Assembly: GCA_963847945.1 (NCBI GenBank) | Contig: CAWKBX010000009.1 | Location: 1,302,001 to 1,366,000, forward strand | Length of the DNA: 64,000 bases | DNA from: JANMJD01 sp963847945 | GTDB taxonomy: Bacteria; Actinomycetota; Acidimicrobiia; Acidimicrobiales; Ilumatobacteraceae | Reading direction: 5' to 3' | Shown here: positions 17,210 through 25,045 of the stretch, in pieces | Numbering within the stretch: the stretch's first letter is position 1 | Layout: each line of letters starts with the position of its first letter | The notes under the pieces: generated by a model | The model's input: only the letters and a program-made list of their open reading frames with translations | What the model was told of the DNA's origin: nothing | Database searches by the model: none | Translations under genes and position numbers: made by a program

Positions 17210-17965
17210 TCAGCCGCCGACCATCCCGGTGATGAAGTGGGTGAACAACGACCCATCGCCTTCGTGGACGATCTTCTCGGGGTGCCATTGCACGGCCAGT
17301 ACCCGACACGCCGCGTCGGTTGGTTCGATCGCCTCGATCGTGCCGTCCGGAGCCCAGGCCACGGCGGTGAACCCGGGGGCGACGGCGTCGATCGCCTGAT
17401 GGTGAATCGAGTTGACCGTGTGCCTCGTCATGCCGCCGTAGGCCTGTGACAATCGACTGCCGGCGGCGATGTTCACCGGATGCCGCGTTCCCATCACCTC
17501 GGTCGGGACCGCAGAGATCGGTCGATGGAGCCCGTCGATGCTCGTCATGTCCTGATGGAGCGTCCCGCCCATCGCCACGTTGAGCACCTGGTAACCCCGG
17601 CAGATCCCGAAAATCGGCATGCCCAACTCGATCGCGGCGCGCGCAAACCCCAGGTCGCTGGCATCGGCGGACTCCGATACGCCCTTGTTGCAGCCTTCAT
17701 CGGCTTGCCCGTACCGGGATGGACCGACGTCGTCGCCTCCCACGATCACCAGGCCGTCGAACCCGCGCAGCACGTCGGCACAGTCCGCCGGATCGTGATG
17801 GGGAAGCAACACGGGCAGTCCGCCGGCGGCGGCGATCGATCCCGGGTACTCGGCACCGAGCGTGTAGAGATCGGTTTGGTTCGAGATGAACGTCGGGATC
17901 ATCCGCCGCCACGTGGTCATCGCAATTCGAGGTTTCGACACGGCTCCATTCTCGCCGTCGGGCAC
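17210..17965 (-). CDS. Gamma-glutamyl-GABA hydrolase family class I amidotransferase
   Basis: A 251-residue class I glutamine amidotransferase-like hydrolase of the PuuD type. The nucleophile elbow is G-I-C-R-G-Y-Q, the His/Glu pair is V-Q-W-H-P-E-K, and V-I-V-G-G-D-D-V-G-P-S-R-Y matches the family. Such enzymes release glutamate from gamma-glutamyl amines. It could complement the glutamine synthetase-like ligase at 2966-4279 in an amine-utilisation route, though they are 13 kb apart. The start is GTG 17965, or GTG 17941 giving V-S-K-P-R-I-A-M-T-T-W. Confidence 0.88.
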   Translation of the reverse strand: MPDGENGAVSKPRIAMTTWRRMIPTFISNQTDLYTLGAEYPGSIAAAGGLPVLLPHHDPADCADVLRGFDGLVIVGGDDVGPSRYGQADEGCNKGVSESADASDLGFARAAIELGMPIFGICRGYQVLNVAMGGTLHQDMTSIDGLHRPISAVPTEVMGTRHPVNIAAGSRLSQAYGGMTRHTVNSIHHQAIDAVAPGFTAVAWAPDGTIEAIEPTDAACRVLAVQWHPEKIVHEGDGSLFTHFITGMVGG

Positions 17966-17991
17966 CCCTGTCGCGCCTGCCCAAGGCGGGT

Positions 17992-17997
17992 TAGCCT
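17992..17997 (+). promoter_or_regulatory. -10 box TAGCCT, leaderless start
   Basis: TAGCCTGG with TAGCCT ending six bases before ATG 18004; no ribosome-binding site is visible. Confidence 0.55.
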
Positions 17998-18003
17998 GGC
18001 GCG

Positions 18004-18702
18004 ATGCGTCGTTGCCTGGTCATCCAACACGAACCCGATGGCCCGCCGGGGTTGGCCGGGGAACGTCTCGAACACCATGGTTACGAATTGCACACGGTGC
18101 AGGTGATGCAGACCACCGGCGTCGGCCACTCCGACGTGATCTTCCCTGATCCGACCGAGTACGACTTCGTGTTGTCGCTCGGGTCGGTGCAAGGGGTCTA
18201 CGACCGTGAGGCGATCGGTTCGTGGATCGACGGCGAACTGGCCTGTCTACGAGCCGCTCACGACCACGGCATCCCGATCCTCGGGATCTGCTTCGGTGGA
18301 CAGGCATTGTCGGCGGCGCTCGGCGGCACGGTCGAGAAGGCGCCAGGCCACGAGATCGGCTGGCTCGAACTCGACACCCTCGCCCCCGAGATCATCCCCC
18401 CTGGTCCGTGGTTCGTTTGGCATATCGACCGCTTCACGGTGCCGCCGGGCGCAACCGAACTTGCCCGTACCGACCTGTGCCCCCACGCCTTCGTCTACGG
18501 CCGCAGCGTCGGTCTGCAGTTCCATCCCGAGGCCGACGAGGTGATCGTCAAGGGTTGGTCGGCAGCCTGCCCCGATGACTACTTCGAGGAGAAGAAGGTC
18601 GATCGTGCCGTGCTGTATGGCGGGCCGGACCGCCATGCGGTGGCTCGCGAGGCGTTCTTCGGCATCGTTGATTGGATGGTCGAGGGCCTCGCCGTCTCAT
18701 AG
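18004..18702 (+). CDS. Type 1 glutamine amidotransferase (GuaA-N-like)
   Basis: A 232-residue free-standing class I amidotransferase. Cys in G-I-C-F-G-G-Q is the nucleophile and Q-F-H-P-E-A-D supplies the His/Glu pair, so the triad is complete. It follows the GMP synthase-like amidotransferase pattern but has no synthetase domain. The next gene starts 11 bases downstream and the divergent PuuD-type gene lies immediately upstream. The substrate is unknown. Confidence 0.88.
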   Translation: MRRCLVIQHEPDGPPGLAGERLEHHGYELHTVQVMQTTGVGHSDVIFPDPTEYDFVLSLGSVQGVYDREAIGSWIDGELACLRAAHDHGIPILGICFGGQALSAALGGTVEKAPGHEIGWLELDTLAPEIIPPGPWFVWHIDRFTVPPGATELARTDLCPHAFVYGRSVGLQFHPEADEVIVKGWSAACPDDYFEEKKVDRAVLYGGPDRHAVAREAFFGIVDWMVEGLAVS

Positions 18703-18705
18703 GCT
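18700..18705 (+). promoter_or_regulatory. -10-like box TAGGCT before 18713
   Basis: TAGGCT overlaps the stop of the amidotransferase gene and ends seven bases before ATG 18713. It may give the second gene its own leaderless transcript. Confidence 0.4.
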
Positions 18706-18712
18706 GCCATCC

Positions 18713-19426
18713 ATGAGCGATCCGTCGACGACGTGGTGGCCCCATCAGGGTCACTGGTCGGTGAAGATTCCCCGAGACACGCCCCACCCGCGCCTTGAGG
18801 TACTGGCCGAGACCGGCTATGTGGTGCTCGACGATGCCGACTTCGACGTCCCGCCGATCGAGTGGTTGGCGCTGGAGTACATGGACTGGAAGTCGGGGGG
18901 CGACACCAACTTCGCCCCGCTGGCCAGCGCCGATGGGGAACTCGACTGCCGCGGGTTTTGGGACAAGGGCAAGACCGACAAGGACGCGCTGTGGACGTCG
19001 AATGCCGCGCTGACCCCGACGTTGCGCGCCTATGTCGACGATGCCGACACCAACTTCGGTCGGGTGCGGGTCATCAAACTCGAACCGCAGGAGCGGGGCG
19101 CGGCCATCCGCAACATCCATCGCGACGACAACAACCGCTTCAATCCCGACGACGAGGGGTGGGTTGTCCGCACGTGGCTGGAGCTCACCGACAACCCCGA
19201 TAGCTACATGCTGCTGATGGACAACGGCCCCGACGGCCTGCCCGACCCGGCCACCGAGGCCCGGGTCCCGCTGCATCGCGGGTCGCGATTTCTGGTTGAT
19301 ACGCAGCGGTTATGGCACGTGGTCGTACATCCGGGCGACGCAGCGCGCTACGCCCTGATCACGAGTTTCGAGAGCGGTCCGTCGCTTGATCGCTGGGTCA
19401 CCAAGTCCCTCAGCCTGTGGATGTAA
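18713..19426 (+). CDS. Hypothetical protein, possibly Fe(II)/2-oxoglutarate oxygenase-like
   Basis: A 237-residue protein starting at ATG 18713. The C-terminal half has a His-x-Asp-like N-I-H-R-D-D-N-N, followed ~70 residues later by L-W-H-V-V-V-H-P-G-D-A-A-R-Y-A-L-I, an arrangement that recalls the double-stranded beta-helix of aspartyl/asparaginyl beta-hydroxylases. The N-terminal half (L-E-V-L-A-E-T-G-Y-V-V-L-D-D-A-D) is not recognised. The oxygenase idea rests only on motif spacing. It is probably co-expressed with the amidotransferase. Confidence 0.6.
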   Translation: MSDPSTTWWPHQGHWSVKIPRDTPHPRLEVLAETGYVVLDDADFDVPPIEWLALEYMDWKSGGDTNFAPLASADGELDCRGFWDKGKTDKDALWTSNAALTPTLRAYVDDADTNFGRVRVIKLEPQERGAAIRNIHRDDNNRFNPDDEGWVVRTWLELTDNPDSYMLLMDNGPDGLPDPATEARVPLHRGSRFLVDTQRLWHVVVHPGDAARYALITSFESGPSLDRWVTKSLSLWM

Positions 19427-19450
19427 GCACTCAGGCCGTGGGTGTAAGCG

Positions 19451-20545
19451 CTAACCGCGCAGCGTTGCCAGCGCCGCGACCAGATCGCTCCACAGGTCGG
19501 CAACGTCTTCGATCCCGACGCTGAGTCGAATCAAACCTGGGTTGACGTGGGCGTCACCGACGTAGCGCTGGCGGCGTTCCATGGTCGATTCCACCCCGCC
19601 CAAGCTGGTGGCGTTGATGATCAATCGAGTGCCCGAGCAGACCGCGTCGGCGGCCGGTGCCCCGCCGCGAACCACGAACGACACCATCGAGCCTGGACCG
19701 TCGGCTTGGCGAGCCGAGACGTCGTGTCCGGGATGGCTGGCCAGACCCGGGTAGAGCACCGTCTCGACCGCGGCGTGACCCGCGAGTCGCTCGGCCAAGA
19801 CCCCGGCGGACGCCTGGGATCGCTCAACCCGCAATGGCAAGGTGCGCAGGCCGCGTAGGGCGAGGAAGGTTTCCAACGCGCCCGGGGTTGCCCCGTGCAG
19901 TGTGCGGACGAGCCGCAGTCGTTCGACCACCTGCTCCGACCGAGTCGACAACACTCCGAGGAGCAAGTCGCTGTGACCGCCGATCGCCTTGGTCGCACTG
20001 TGATACGAGACGGTCGCGCCGAATTCGAGAGGCCGCAGCAATACAGGGGTGGCGAAGGTCGCATCGACCACCGTGGTAGCCCCCGCGTCGGTAGCGGCGG
20101 CCAGAATCGGCACCAGATCGGCGATATCGAGCGTGGGATTGGTCGGGGTCTCCATCCACACCAGATCGGCTCCGGCGCACGCCGCGACCACCGCGGCGGT
20201 GTCGGTGACATCGACCGAACGCAGTTCGATACCGGTCGATGGGGCCAGGTCGGCGACCAGGCTGCGCACGCCGTGATACGACGCCGCCGGCAAAACAAGC
20301 ACCCGTGGGGCGAAGGCGGTGAGAATGGCGGCGGCGGCGGCCATACCCGAGGCGTAGGCCACCGACTCGCCGCCTTCGAGTGCGCCCATCGCCGTTTCGA
20401 AGGCGGTCCAGGTCTCGGTGCCTTGGGCTCGGGAGTAGAGGCCGCCGTTACGGAAGTTCGAGGCCAGGCTGATCGGAGCGTTCAGCGGATCGTCGTCGCC
20501 GGTCGGGCGGCCGGCACTGACGGCCAGAGTGGAAAGTGAAGTCAC
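19451..20545 (-). CDS. Cys/Met metabolism PLP-dependent enzyme (cystathionine gamma-synthase-like)
   Basis: A 364-residue PLP fold-type I enzyme. The lysine that binds PLP lies in S-Y-H-S-A-T-K-A-I-G-G-H-S-D, preceded by the V-D-A-T-F-A-T-P strand, and A-Y-A-S-G-M-A-A is the phosphate-binding segment. The start is GTG 20545, seven bases after the MarR stop, so the two genes are one operon. Known members are cystathionine synthases, lyases and methionine gamma-lyases; exact activity is unclear. Confidence 0.88.
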   Translation of the reverse strand: MTSLSTLAVSAGRPTGDDDPLNAPISLASNFRNGGLYSRAQGTETWTAFETAMGALEGGESVAYASGMAAAAAILTAFAPRVLVLPAASYHGVRSLVADLAPSTGIELRSVDVTDTAAVVAACAGADLVWMETPTNPTLDIADLVPILAAATDAGATTVVDATFATPVLLRPLEFGATVSYHSATKAIGGHSDLLLGVLSTRSEQVVERLRLVRTLHGATPGALETFLALRGLRTLPLRVERSQASAGVLAERLAGHAAVETVLYPGLASHPGHDVSARQADGPGSMVSFVVRGGAPAADAVCSGTRLIINATSLGGVESTMERRQRYVGDAHVNPGLIRLSVGIEDVADLWSDLVAALATLRG

Positions 20546-20552
20546 CCCGTCA

Positions 20553-21119
20553 TCATGGCCTGACAGGTTGGGTTCGCAGAGAACCTTCGGCGGTGCCGTC
20601 GGCACCGGCAGCATCAACCGAACGCAAGACGAGCCGCAGCAGGTGCGAGAGATCCGCCCGCTGTTCACTGGTCAATTCCCCGGTGACCAGCGATTCCTGA
20701 CGATTGAAATTCGGCATGATGGTGTCAATCGCCGAGTGCCCAGACTCGGTGGCGGCGACGATCACCCGCCGCTTGTCGGCCGGATGGCGCTCGCGGCGGG
20801 CAAACCCGCGTTTTTCGAGGGTTTTGAGCACCCCCGTGAGGGTGCCAGGGGTGATGCCCGCCTCGGTGGCCAACTGGTTCGACTCTTGAGCACCCCAGAC
20901 TCGCAGCACAAACAACACGACGAACGCGCTCCATGACAGTTGCTCATCGGCGAGAACGGTGGATTCCATGTGGGTACGGACCGCCGTCGCCGCCCGAAAG
21001 ATGTTGGACACCGCCATCAGCGGTCCCAAATCGAGATCGAGATCGCCCAGTGCAGCGCGAACATCTCGCTCAGCGCGGCGGAGTTCGACGTCATCGTCGG
21101 TGTTGAAGGCCCGATGCAC
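20553..21119 (-). CDS. MarR family transcriptional regulator
   Basis: A 188-residue protein with a winged helix: L-A-T-E-A-G-I-T-P-G-T-L-T-G-V-L-K-T-L-E-K-R-G is the recognition region, followed by the wing D-K-R-R-V-I-V-A-A-T-E-S-G. Flanking helices form the dimer. GTG 21119 is preceded by a TAACGT box at leaderless spacing. It likely controls its own operon and the PLP enzyme directly downstream. Confidence 0.9.
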   Translation of the reverse strand: MHRAFNTDDDVELRRAERDVRAALGDLDLDLGPLMAVSNIFRAATAVRTHMESTVLADEQLSWSAFVVLFVLRVWGAQESNQLATEAGITPGTLTGVLKTLEKRGFARRERHPADKRRVIVAATESGHSAIDTIMPNFNRQESLVTGELTSEQRADLSHLLRLVLRSVDAAGADGTAEGSLRTQPVRP

Positions 21120-21125
21120 CCGAGC

Positions 21126-21131
21126 ACGTTA
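21126..21131 (-). promoter_or_regulatory. -10 box TAACGT, leaderless start of MarR
   Basis: On the minus strand TAACGT ends six bases before GTG 21119. Confidence 0.5.
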
Positions 21132-21245
21132 CTGGCTGGGTGTTGGGTACGCTTGGTGACGAGAGACGCCGGGCTGGGGCGGGTATCGATTCCCGTGAAT
21201 TCCTGATCAACCAAACCTTGAGCCGTACCTGGGCGTGTCCTGGGC

Positions 21246-21764
21246 GTGGCTATGACCGCCTCACTGATGGACGAACTCACCAACGTCGATGACTACGAGT
21301 CGATGTTCCGCGCCCACTACGGGCGCCTCGTTCGCGCCCTCACCGTGGTCAGCGGAAACAGCGAATCGGCTGCCGATGCCGTCCAGAGCGCCTTTGTCAA
21401 GGCGCATGTGCGGTGGCGGCGACTACGGCACTACGAGGATCCGGTGGCCTGGATCCGGCGGGTCGCCATCAATGAACTGCGCGACGAGGCTCGCCGTGGC
21501 GTGCGCAAACAGCGTGCCATCGAAAAGCTCGGGTCGCAGATCCAGGAAGTGACGCACGAGCCGGCAATCGACCAGATGGCCGAACTGCTTGCCGAACTCC
21601 CGCGTCAGCAGCGCTTGGCCGTGTCGTTGTACTACGTCGAGCAGCTCACCGTGGCGGAAATCGCGGTAGCGCTCAAACTCTCCGAAGGTGCAGTCAAGTT
21701 TCACCTTCACCGCGGACGCGAACGTCTCCGCGTGGTGCTCACGGGAAGGGTTGACCCAGAATGA
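21246..21764 (+). CDS. ECF-type RNA polymerase sigma factor
   Basis: A 172-residue group 4 sigma factor. Region 2 reads F-R-A-H-Y-G-R-L-V-R-A-L then A-A-D-A-V-Q-S-A-F-V-K-A-H; region 4 reads L-P-R-Q-Q-R-L-A-V-S-L-Y-Y-V-E-Q-L-T-V-A-E-I with the helix-turn-helix L-S-E-G-A-V-K-F-H-L-H-R-G-R. Start is GTG 21246 or ATG 21252. It overlaps the next gene by ATGA, which is the usual coupling between an ECF factor and its membrane-bound regulator. Confidence 0.88.
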   Translation: MAMTASLMDELTNVDDYESMFRAHYGRLVRALTVVSGNSESAADAVQSAFVKAHVRWRRLRHYEDPVAWIRRVAINELRDEARRGVRKQRAIEKLGSQIQEVTHEPAIDQMAELLAELPRQQRLAVSLYYVEQLTVAEIAVALKLSEGAVKFHLHRGRERLRVVLTGRVDPE

Positions 21765-22693
21765 GCGAGTTCGACGATCCTCTGGTGCGGAATGCACTTG
21801 AGCGCTTGGCGGGCTATTTGCCCGACGAGGAGATCGCATATGCGACGGTCCGGTCTCGAGCGCGCAACGTCCGCCAGCGTCGGGTCGGCGTTGCCACGAT
21901 GGCCTGCGTCGGGGTGCTCGGTGTCGGCATGTACGGTGCCGCCCTGCGTGACACCTCCGATGTCAGCATCAAGACGAGTCAGCCGGTCGCGACCACGGCG
22001 GTCGTCGTGCCGACCACGGCGGTCACCACAACGCTCGCTCCCACGACGGTGCCTGAGACGACCATCCCGACCATTTCGACCACGTTGGGTGGTCAATTGT
22101 TGGAGCCGGTTGCCGGGAATGTCATCGACCTCGAGCCGATTCCGACGACGGTGATCGCCGCGATCGTCGAACCGCCGGCGGTCACCCAGCCTCGTCAACC
22201 ACGGTCGACGACCGCGCCGAACCCGCAGCCCGAGCCGGTTCCGACGACCCCGTCGCATACCAATCCGACGGCGACCAACCCGCCAGTAACGAATCCGCCG
22301 TCGACCAATCCGGCACCGAGTCCCACCCGTTTGTCCGACTCCCACTCGTCGGGTGGAGGCTCTGTCGCGGTCTCGTCCGATGGCTCAACTCTGAAAATCG
22401 AGAGTGCGGTTGCTGCCGAGGGCTTTACTGCGGAGGTCGACAAGGCCTCCGGAAGTTCGGTTCGCGTGAACTTCATCGGTAAGAAAGTCACGTACCGTGT
22501 CAAGGCGAAGCTGAGCGGCGGCAAGATAGTCTTTGAGGTTCAGAAAGACGACCACCCTGAGACCACTAGCACTGTGGTTGCCGATAGCGGCGCAGATCAG
22601 GGTGGTAACGAAAATGGAAGTAGTGATGTCGGCGGTGATCACCGCGGTGGTGATTACCACAGCACTAGCAGCGACGATGGCGGGGACGGTTGA
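21761..22693 (+). CDS. Membrane-anchored sigma partner with Thr/Pro-rich extracellular stalk
   Basis: A 310-residue protein whose ATG overlaps the sigma stop. Residues 1-40 are cytoplasmic and acidic/basic (candidate sigma-binding), 42-60 form one membrane helix, 70-190 are a Thr/Pro-rich stalk, and 198-262 form a small beta-rich domain (G-G-G-S-V-A-V-S-S-D-G-S..V-T-Y-R-V-K-A-K-L). The last 45 residues are Gly/Asp/Ser-rich. No zinc-binding anti-sigma motif is seen, so an anti-sigma role is inferred from position. The 198-262 domain recurs in the next gene. Confidence 0.75.
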   Translation: MSEFDDPLVRNALERLAGYLPDEEIAYATVRSRARNVRQRRVGVATMACVGVLGVGMYGAALRDTSDVSIKTSQPVATTAVVVPTTAVTTTLAPTTVPETTIPTISTTLGGQLLEPVAGNVIDLEPIPTTVIAAIVEPPAVTQPRQPRSTTAPNPQPEPVPTTPSHTNPTATNPPVTNPPSTNPAPSPTRLSDSHSSGGGSVAVSSDGSTLKIESAVAAEGFTAEVDKASGSSVRVNFIGKKVTYRVKAKLSGGKIVFEVQKDDHPETTSTVVADSGADQGGNENGSSDVGGDHRGGDYHSTSSDDGGDG

Positions 22694-22759
22694 TGGGGGT
22701 CGAACCCACGGCGTAACTCGCCATAGCCTCGCACCGATTCGAGTCGGGCGGAGCGGGCG

Positions 22760-23782
22760 ATGACCATTCGACGGATTCCCGGACGGCGTGGCCGTCGAAT
22801 GATCGTGGTGAGCGGACTGTCGACGGCGATGGTCGTCGGCACGGCCTCGTTGGCGCTCGCCGCCACGGGCGGTGGCCGGCCGGTGCCGCAGATCGCCGCG
22901 CCGATGACCGAGCAGGTCGACCGGGTGATGCAGGTTCATCTGGCTCCCGTTGCCGCGGAGGCCCCATCGACGAGCGCTCCCGCGGTGGAACCCGCCGCGA
23001 CGGCTCCGGCCGTCGTTGCACAGCCCGCAACGCCCGAAGCATTGGTGGTTCGCCAAGACGTCGCGACGATCGTGGCGACTGCGCCGACGACCGCTCCGAA
23101 GCGGGCGGTCATCGGGCCGCCTCGTCAGAAGGTGGTCCAGCCGGTCGCACCAGTCGCCGCACTTGCGCCGTTGCCCGCCGCTGCGGTGGCCGCCCAGCTT
23201 GAGGCTGCCGCTCCGGTGGTCGCGGCGGCTCCTGTCGCCGCGGTCCCGGTTGCCGCGCCCGCTCCGGTCGTTGCCCCGATCGTCACGCCCGTGTCGAATG
23301 CGTATTCCAAGTCGTACTCCAGCCCGGCTGGCAGCGTCTCGGTGTGGGTCGATCCGACCGCCGGCACCGTGTCGCTGTCGGATGTGTCGCCGATCGACAC
23401 CTGGACATCGACGATCAAGCGCAACGACGGCAAGGTCGATGTCGTGATGACGTCCTCGCTTGGCGAAGTGCGGTTCCGAATCGGTCTCAAGGGTTCCAAG
23501 CTCAGCGAGGACGTCAAGGTCTCGCTGACCAAGCCGCCGACCGGCGATGACGATGACTCGTCGGGTGAGACGTGCGACAGCGACGATGCGCCCGATTCCA
23601 AGGAGTGCGCCGGGCCGGGAGGCTCCGACGGCGATCACAGCGACAATGACGGCAGCGACGACCACAGCGATGACGATCACGACGACAAAGACGACGACAA
23701 AGACGACGACAAAGACGACGACAAAGACGACGACAAGGACGACAGCGACAAGGGCGACAGCGACAGCGGCGATGACGACTGA
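22760..23782 (+). CDS. Secreted Ala/Pro-rich protein with shared beta domain and acidic Lys/Asp tail
   Basis: A 340-residue protein. Residues 1-35 are a signal peptide (basic R-R-I-P-G-R-R-G-R-R, then hydrophobic, ending L-A-L-A-A). Residues 50-180 are Ala/Pro/Val-rich. Residues 190-257 (G-S-V-S-V-W-V-D-P..E-V-R-F-R-I-G-L-K) match in pattern the domain at 198-262 of the preceding protein. Residues 262-340 are extremely acidic with five D-D-K-D units and two Cys (272, 283). It may be a surface protein made under the adjacent sigma factor. Confidence 0.72.
   Translation: MTIRRIPGRRGRRMIVVSGLSTAMVVGTASLALAATGGGRPVPQIAAPMTEQVDRVMQVHLAPVAAEAPSTSAPAVEPAATAPAVVAQPATPEALVVRQDVATIVATAPTTAPKRAVIGPPRQKVVQPVAPVAALAPLPAAAVAAQLEAAAPVVAAAPVAAVPVAAPAPVVAPIVTPVSNAYSKSYSSPAGSVSVWVDPTAGTVSLSDVSPIDTWTSTIKRNDGKVDVVMTSSLGEVRFRIGLKGSKLSEDVKVSLTKPPTGDDDDSSGETCDSDDAPDSKECAGPGGSDGDHSDNDGSDDHSDDDHDDKDDDKDDDKDDDKDDDKDDSDKGDSDSGDDD
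23681..23740. repeat. Five tandem 12-bp units (gacgacaaagac)
   Basis: Units start at 23681, 23693, 23705, 23717 and 23729; the last has one base change. They encode D-D-K-D and keep the frame whatever the copy number. Confidence 0.9.
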
Positions 23783-23784
23783 CG

Positions 23785-24990
23785 TCAGGTGGGAGCGCTG
23801 AGCTCCTCGAGCACCGTGGGGCCGGTCATCGCATCGACGGTGGCTGGCCACCACGGTGCCCATCGGGCGAGCCAGATCGTCATCATCGTGGCGGCGGCCG
23901 CGGCAATGAAGAAGGCCCAGCGAAGCCCGACGGCATCGGCTAAGACGCCGATCCACAGGACCCCGACGCCGTAGGCGATCCCCATCGATGCCTGAGCGAG
24001 GGAGATGACCCGACCTCGGGTCGCCCCTGGGGCGTCTCGCTGGACGATGCCCATGCAGGTCACGAACGTGCTTGCCGCCCCCGCTCCGAGTCCGGCGATC
24101 GCCACGCAGCCAACCCACGGGTATGGGGCGATCGAGAACAGGGCGTACGCCGCCAACAGCCCCACGACAGCGACCCGCATCACCCGAGACGGGCCGCGGG
24201 TGACGGCGAGTGCCGTGAATGCCAAGCTGCCGACGATCGCTCCGCCGCCCTGGATGCTGCTCATCACCCCCGTCAGCCGGATGCCGCCCTTGAACACATT
24301 GTGGGCGTAGATCGGCAGCAGCCCCATGAACGGTCCGATGGTCAGGTTGATCATGATCATCACGACCACACCGAATCGGCAGCCGGGGATTTGGCGGACC
24401 GACTGGAATCCCTCGGCGAGTCGCTGGCGCACCCCGGCAGGTGCGGACGGTGGGGGCCGAAAAGGTCGGCGGATGGTGAGGACCGCGGCGGCCATCACGG
24501 CGAAGGTCACCGCATTGAAGGCAACAGTCCAGGCCGGGCCGACCACGGCGTTGAGGAGCGCGCCGAGCAATGGTCCGACCACCCTCCCGGAGTTCCACGA
24601 GTAGATGCCGAGTGACACCATCGCCATCAGTTCGTCGGGCGGCACGAGATCGGGCAGCATTGCCGAATAGCCGGGAGCGCCGAGCGATCCACACGCACTC
24701 GAGCACAGGATCGCCGCCGTCAAGATGAGCGGTTGCCGCTGACCCGAGGCGATCAGCACGGCCAGCGCGGTGGTGAACAACGCCTGCCCAGTCAGGCCGC
24801 CGACGAACACCCGGGCCCGGTCGTAACGATCGGCGAGCAGCCCACCGACCGGCGCGGCGAGTCCCTGGGGCATGAACGTTGCCAGCGCCGTCAACCCGGT
24901 CAGCAGGGCGCTGCCCGTGTCGCGGGCGATGAGACTGCCGACGACGACCAACTGCACCCAGGTGCCGATGTCCGACACCACGCCGGCCAC
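23785..24990 (-). CDS. MFS transporter (EntS-like exporter family)
   Basis: A protein of at least 401 residues with twelve membrane helices; G-G-L-L-A-D-R-Y-D-R-A-R is the loop 2-3 MFS motif and Y-S-W-N-S-G-R-V-V-G-P-L-L-G is the helix 5 motif. GTG 24990 is the first standard start, but the frame upstream still reads like a normal N-terminus (L-R-H-R-A-V-R-L-I-W-V-A-G) with no ATG/GTG/TTG before a stop, so a CTG start near 25040, preceded by GGAG, is possible. It follows the selenoprotein-like gene closely and may be co-transcribed. Confidence 0.85.
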   Translation of the reverse strand: MAGVVSDIGTWVQLVVVGSLIARDTGSALLTGLTALATFMPQGLAAPVGGLLADRYDRARVFVGGLTGQALFTTALAVLIASGQRQPLILTAAILCSSACGSLGAPGYSAMLPDLVPPDELMAMVSLGIYSWNSGRVVGPLLGALLNAVVGPAWTVAFNAVTFAVMAAAVLTIRRPFRPPPSAPAGVRQRLAEGFQSVRQIPGCRFGVVVMIMINLTIGPFMGLLPIYAHNVFKGGIRLTGVMSSIQGGGAIVGSLAFTALAVTRGPSRVMRVAVVGLLAAYALFSIAPYPWVGCVAIAGLGAGAASTFVTCMGIVQRDAPGATRGRVISLAQASMGIAYGVGVLWIGVLADAVGLRWAFFIAAAAATMMTIWLARWAPWWPATVDAMTGPTVLEELSAPT

Positions 24991-25045
24991 CCAGATCAGG
25001 CGAACGGCACGATGGCGTAGGGGTCGTAGCGGGTGGGCGGGCAGG

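Noticed and set aside
23681..23740. Short regular repeats as a CRISPR array
   Set aside because: Units are 12 bp with no spacers and are in frame inside a protein gene.
22385..24706. 773-residue minus-strand open frame
   Set aside because: It overlaps three well-supported genes and reads as low-complexity Arg/His/Asp-rich sequence, the shadow of a GC-rich antisense frame.
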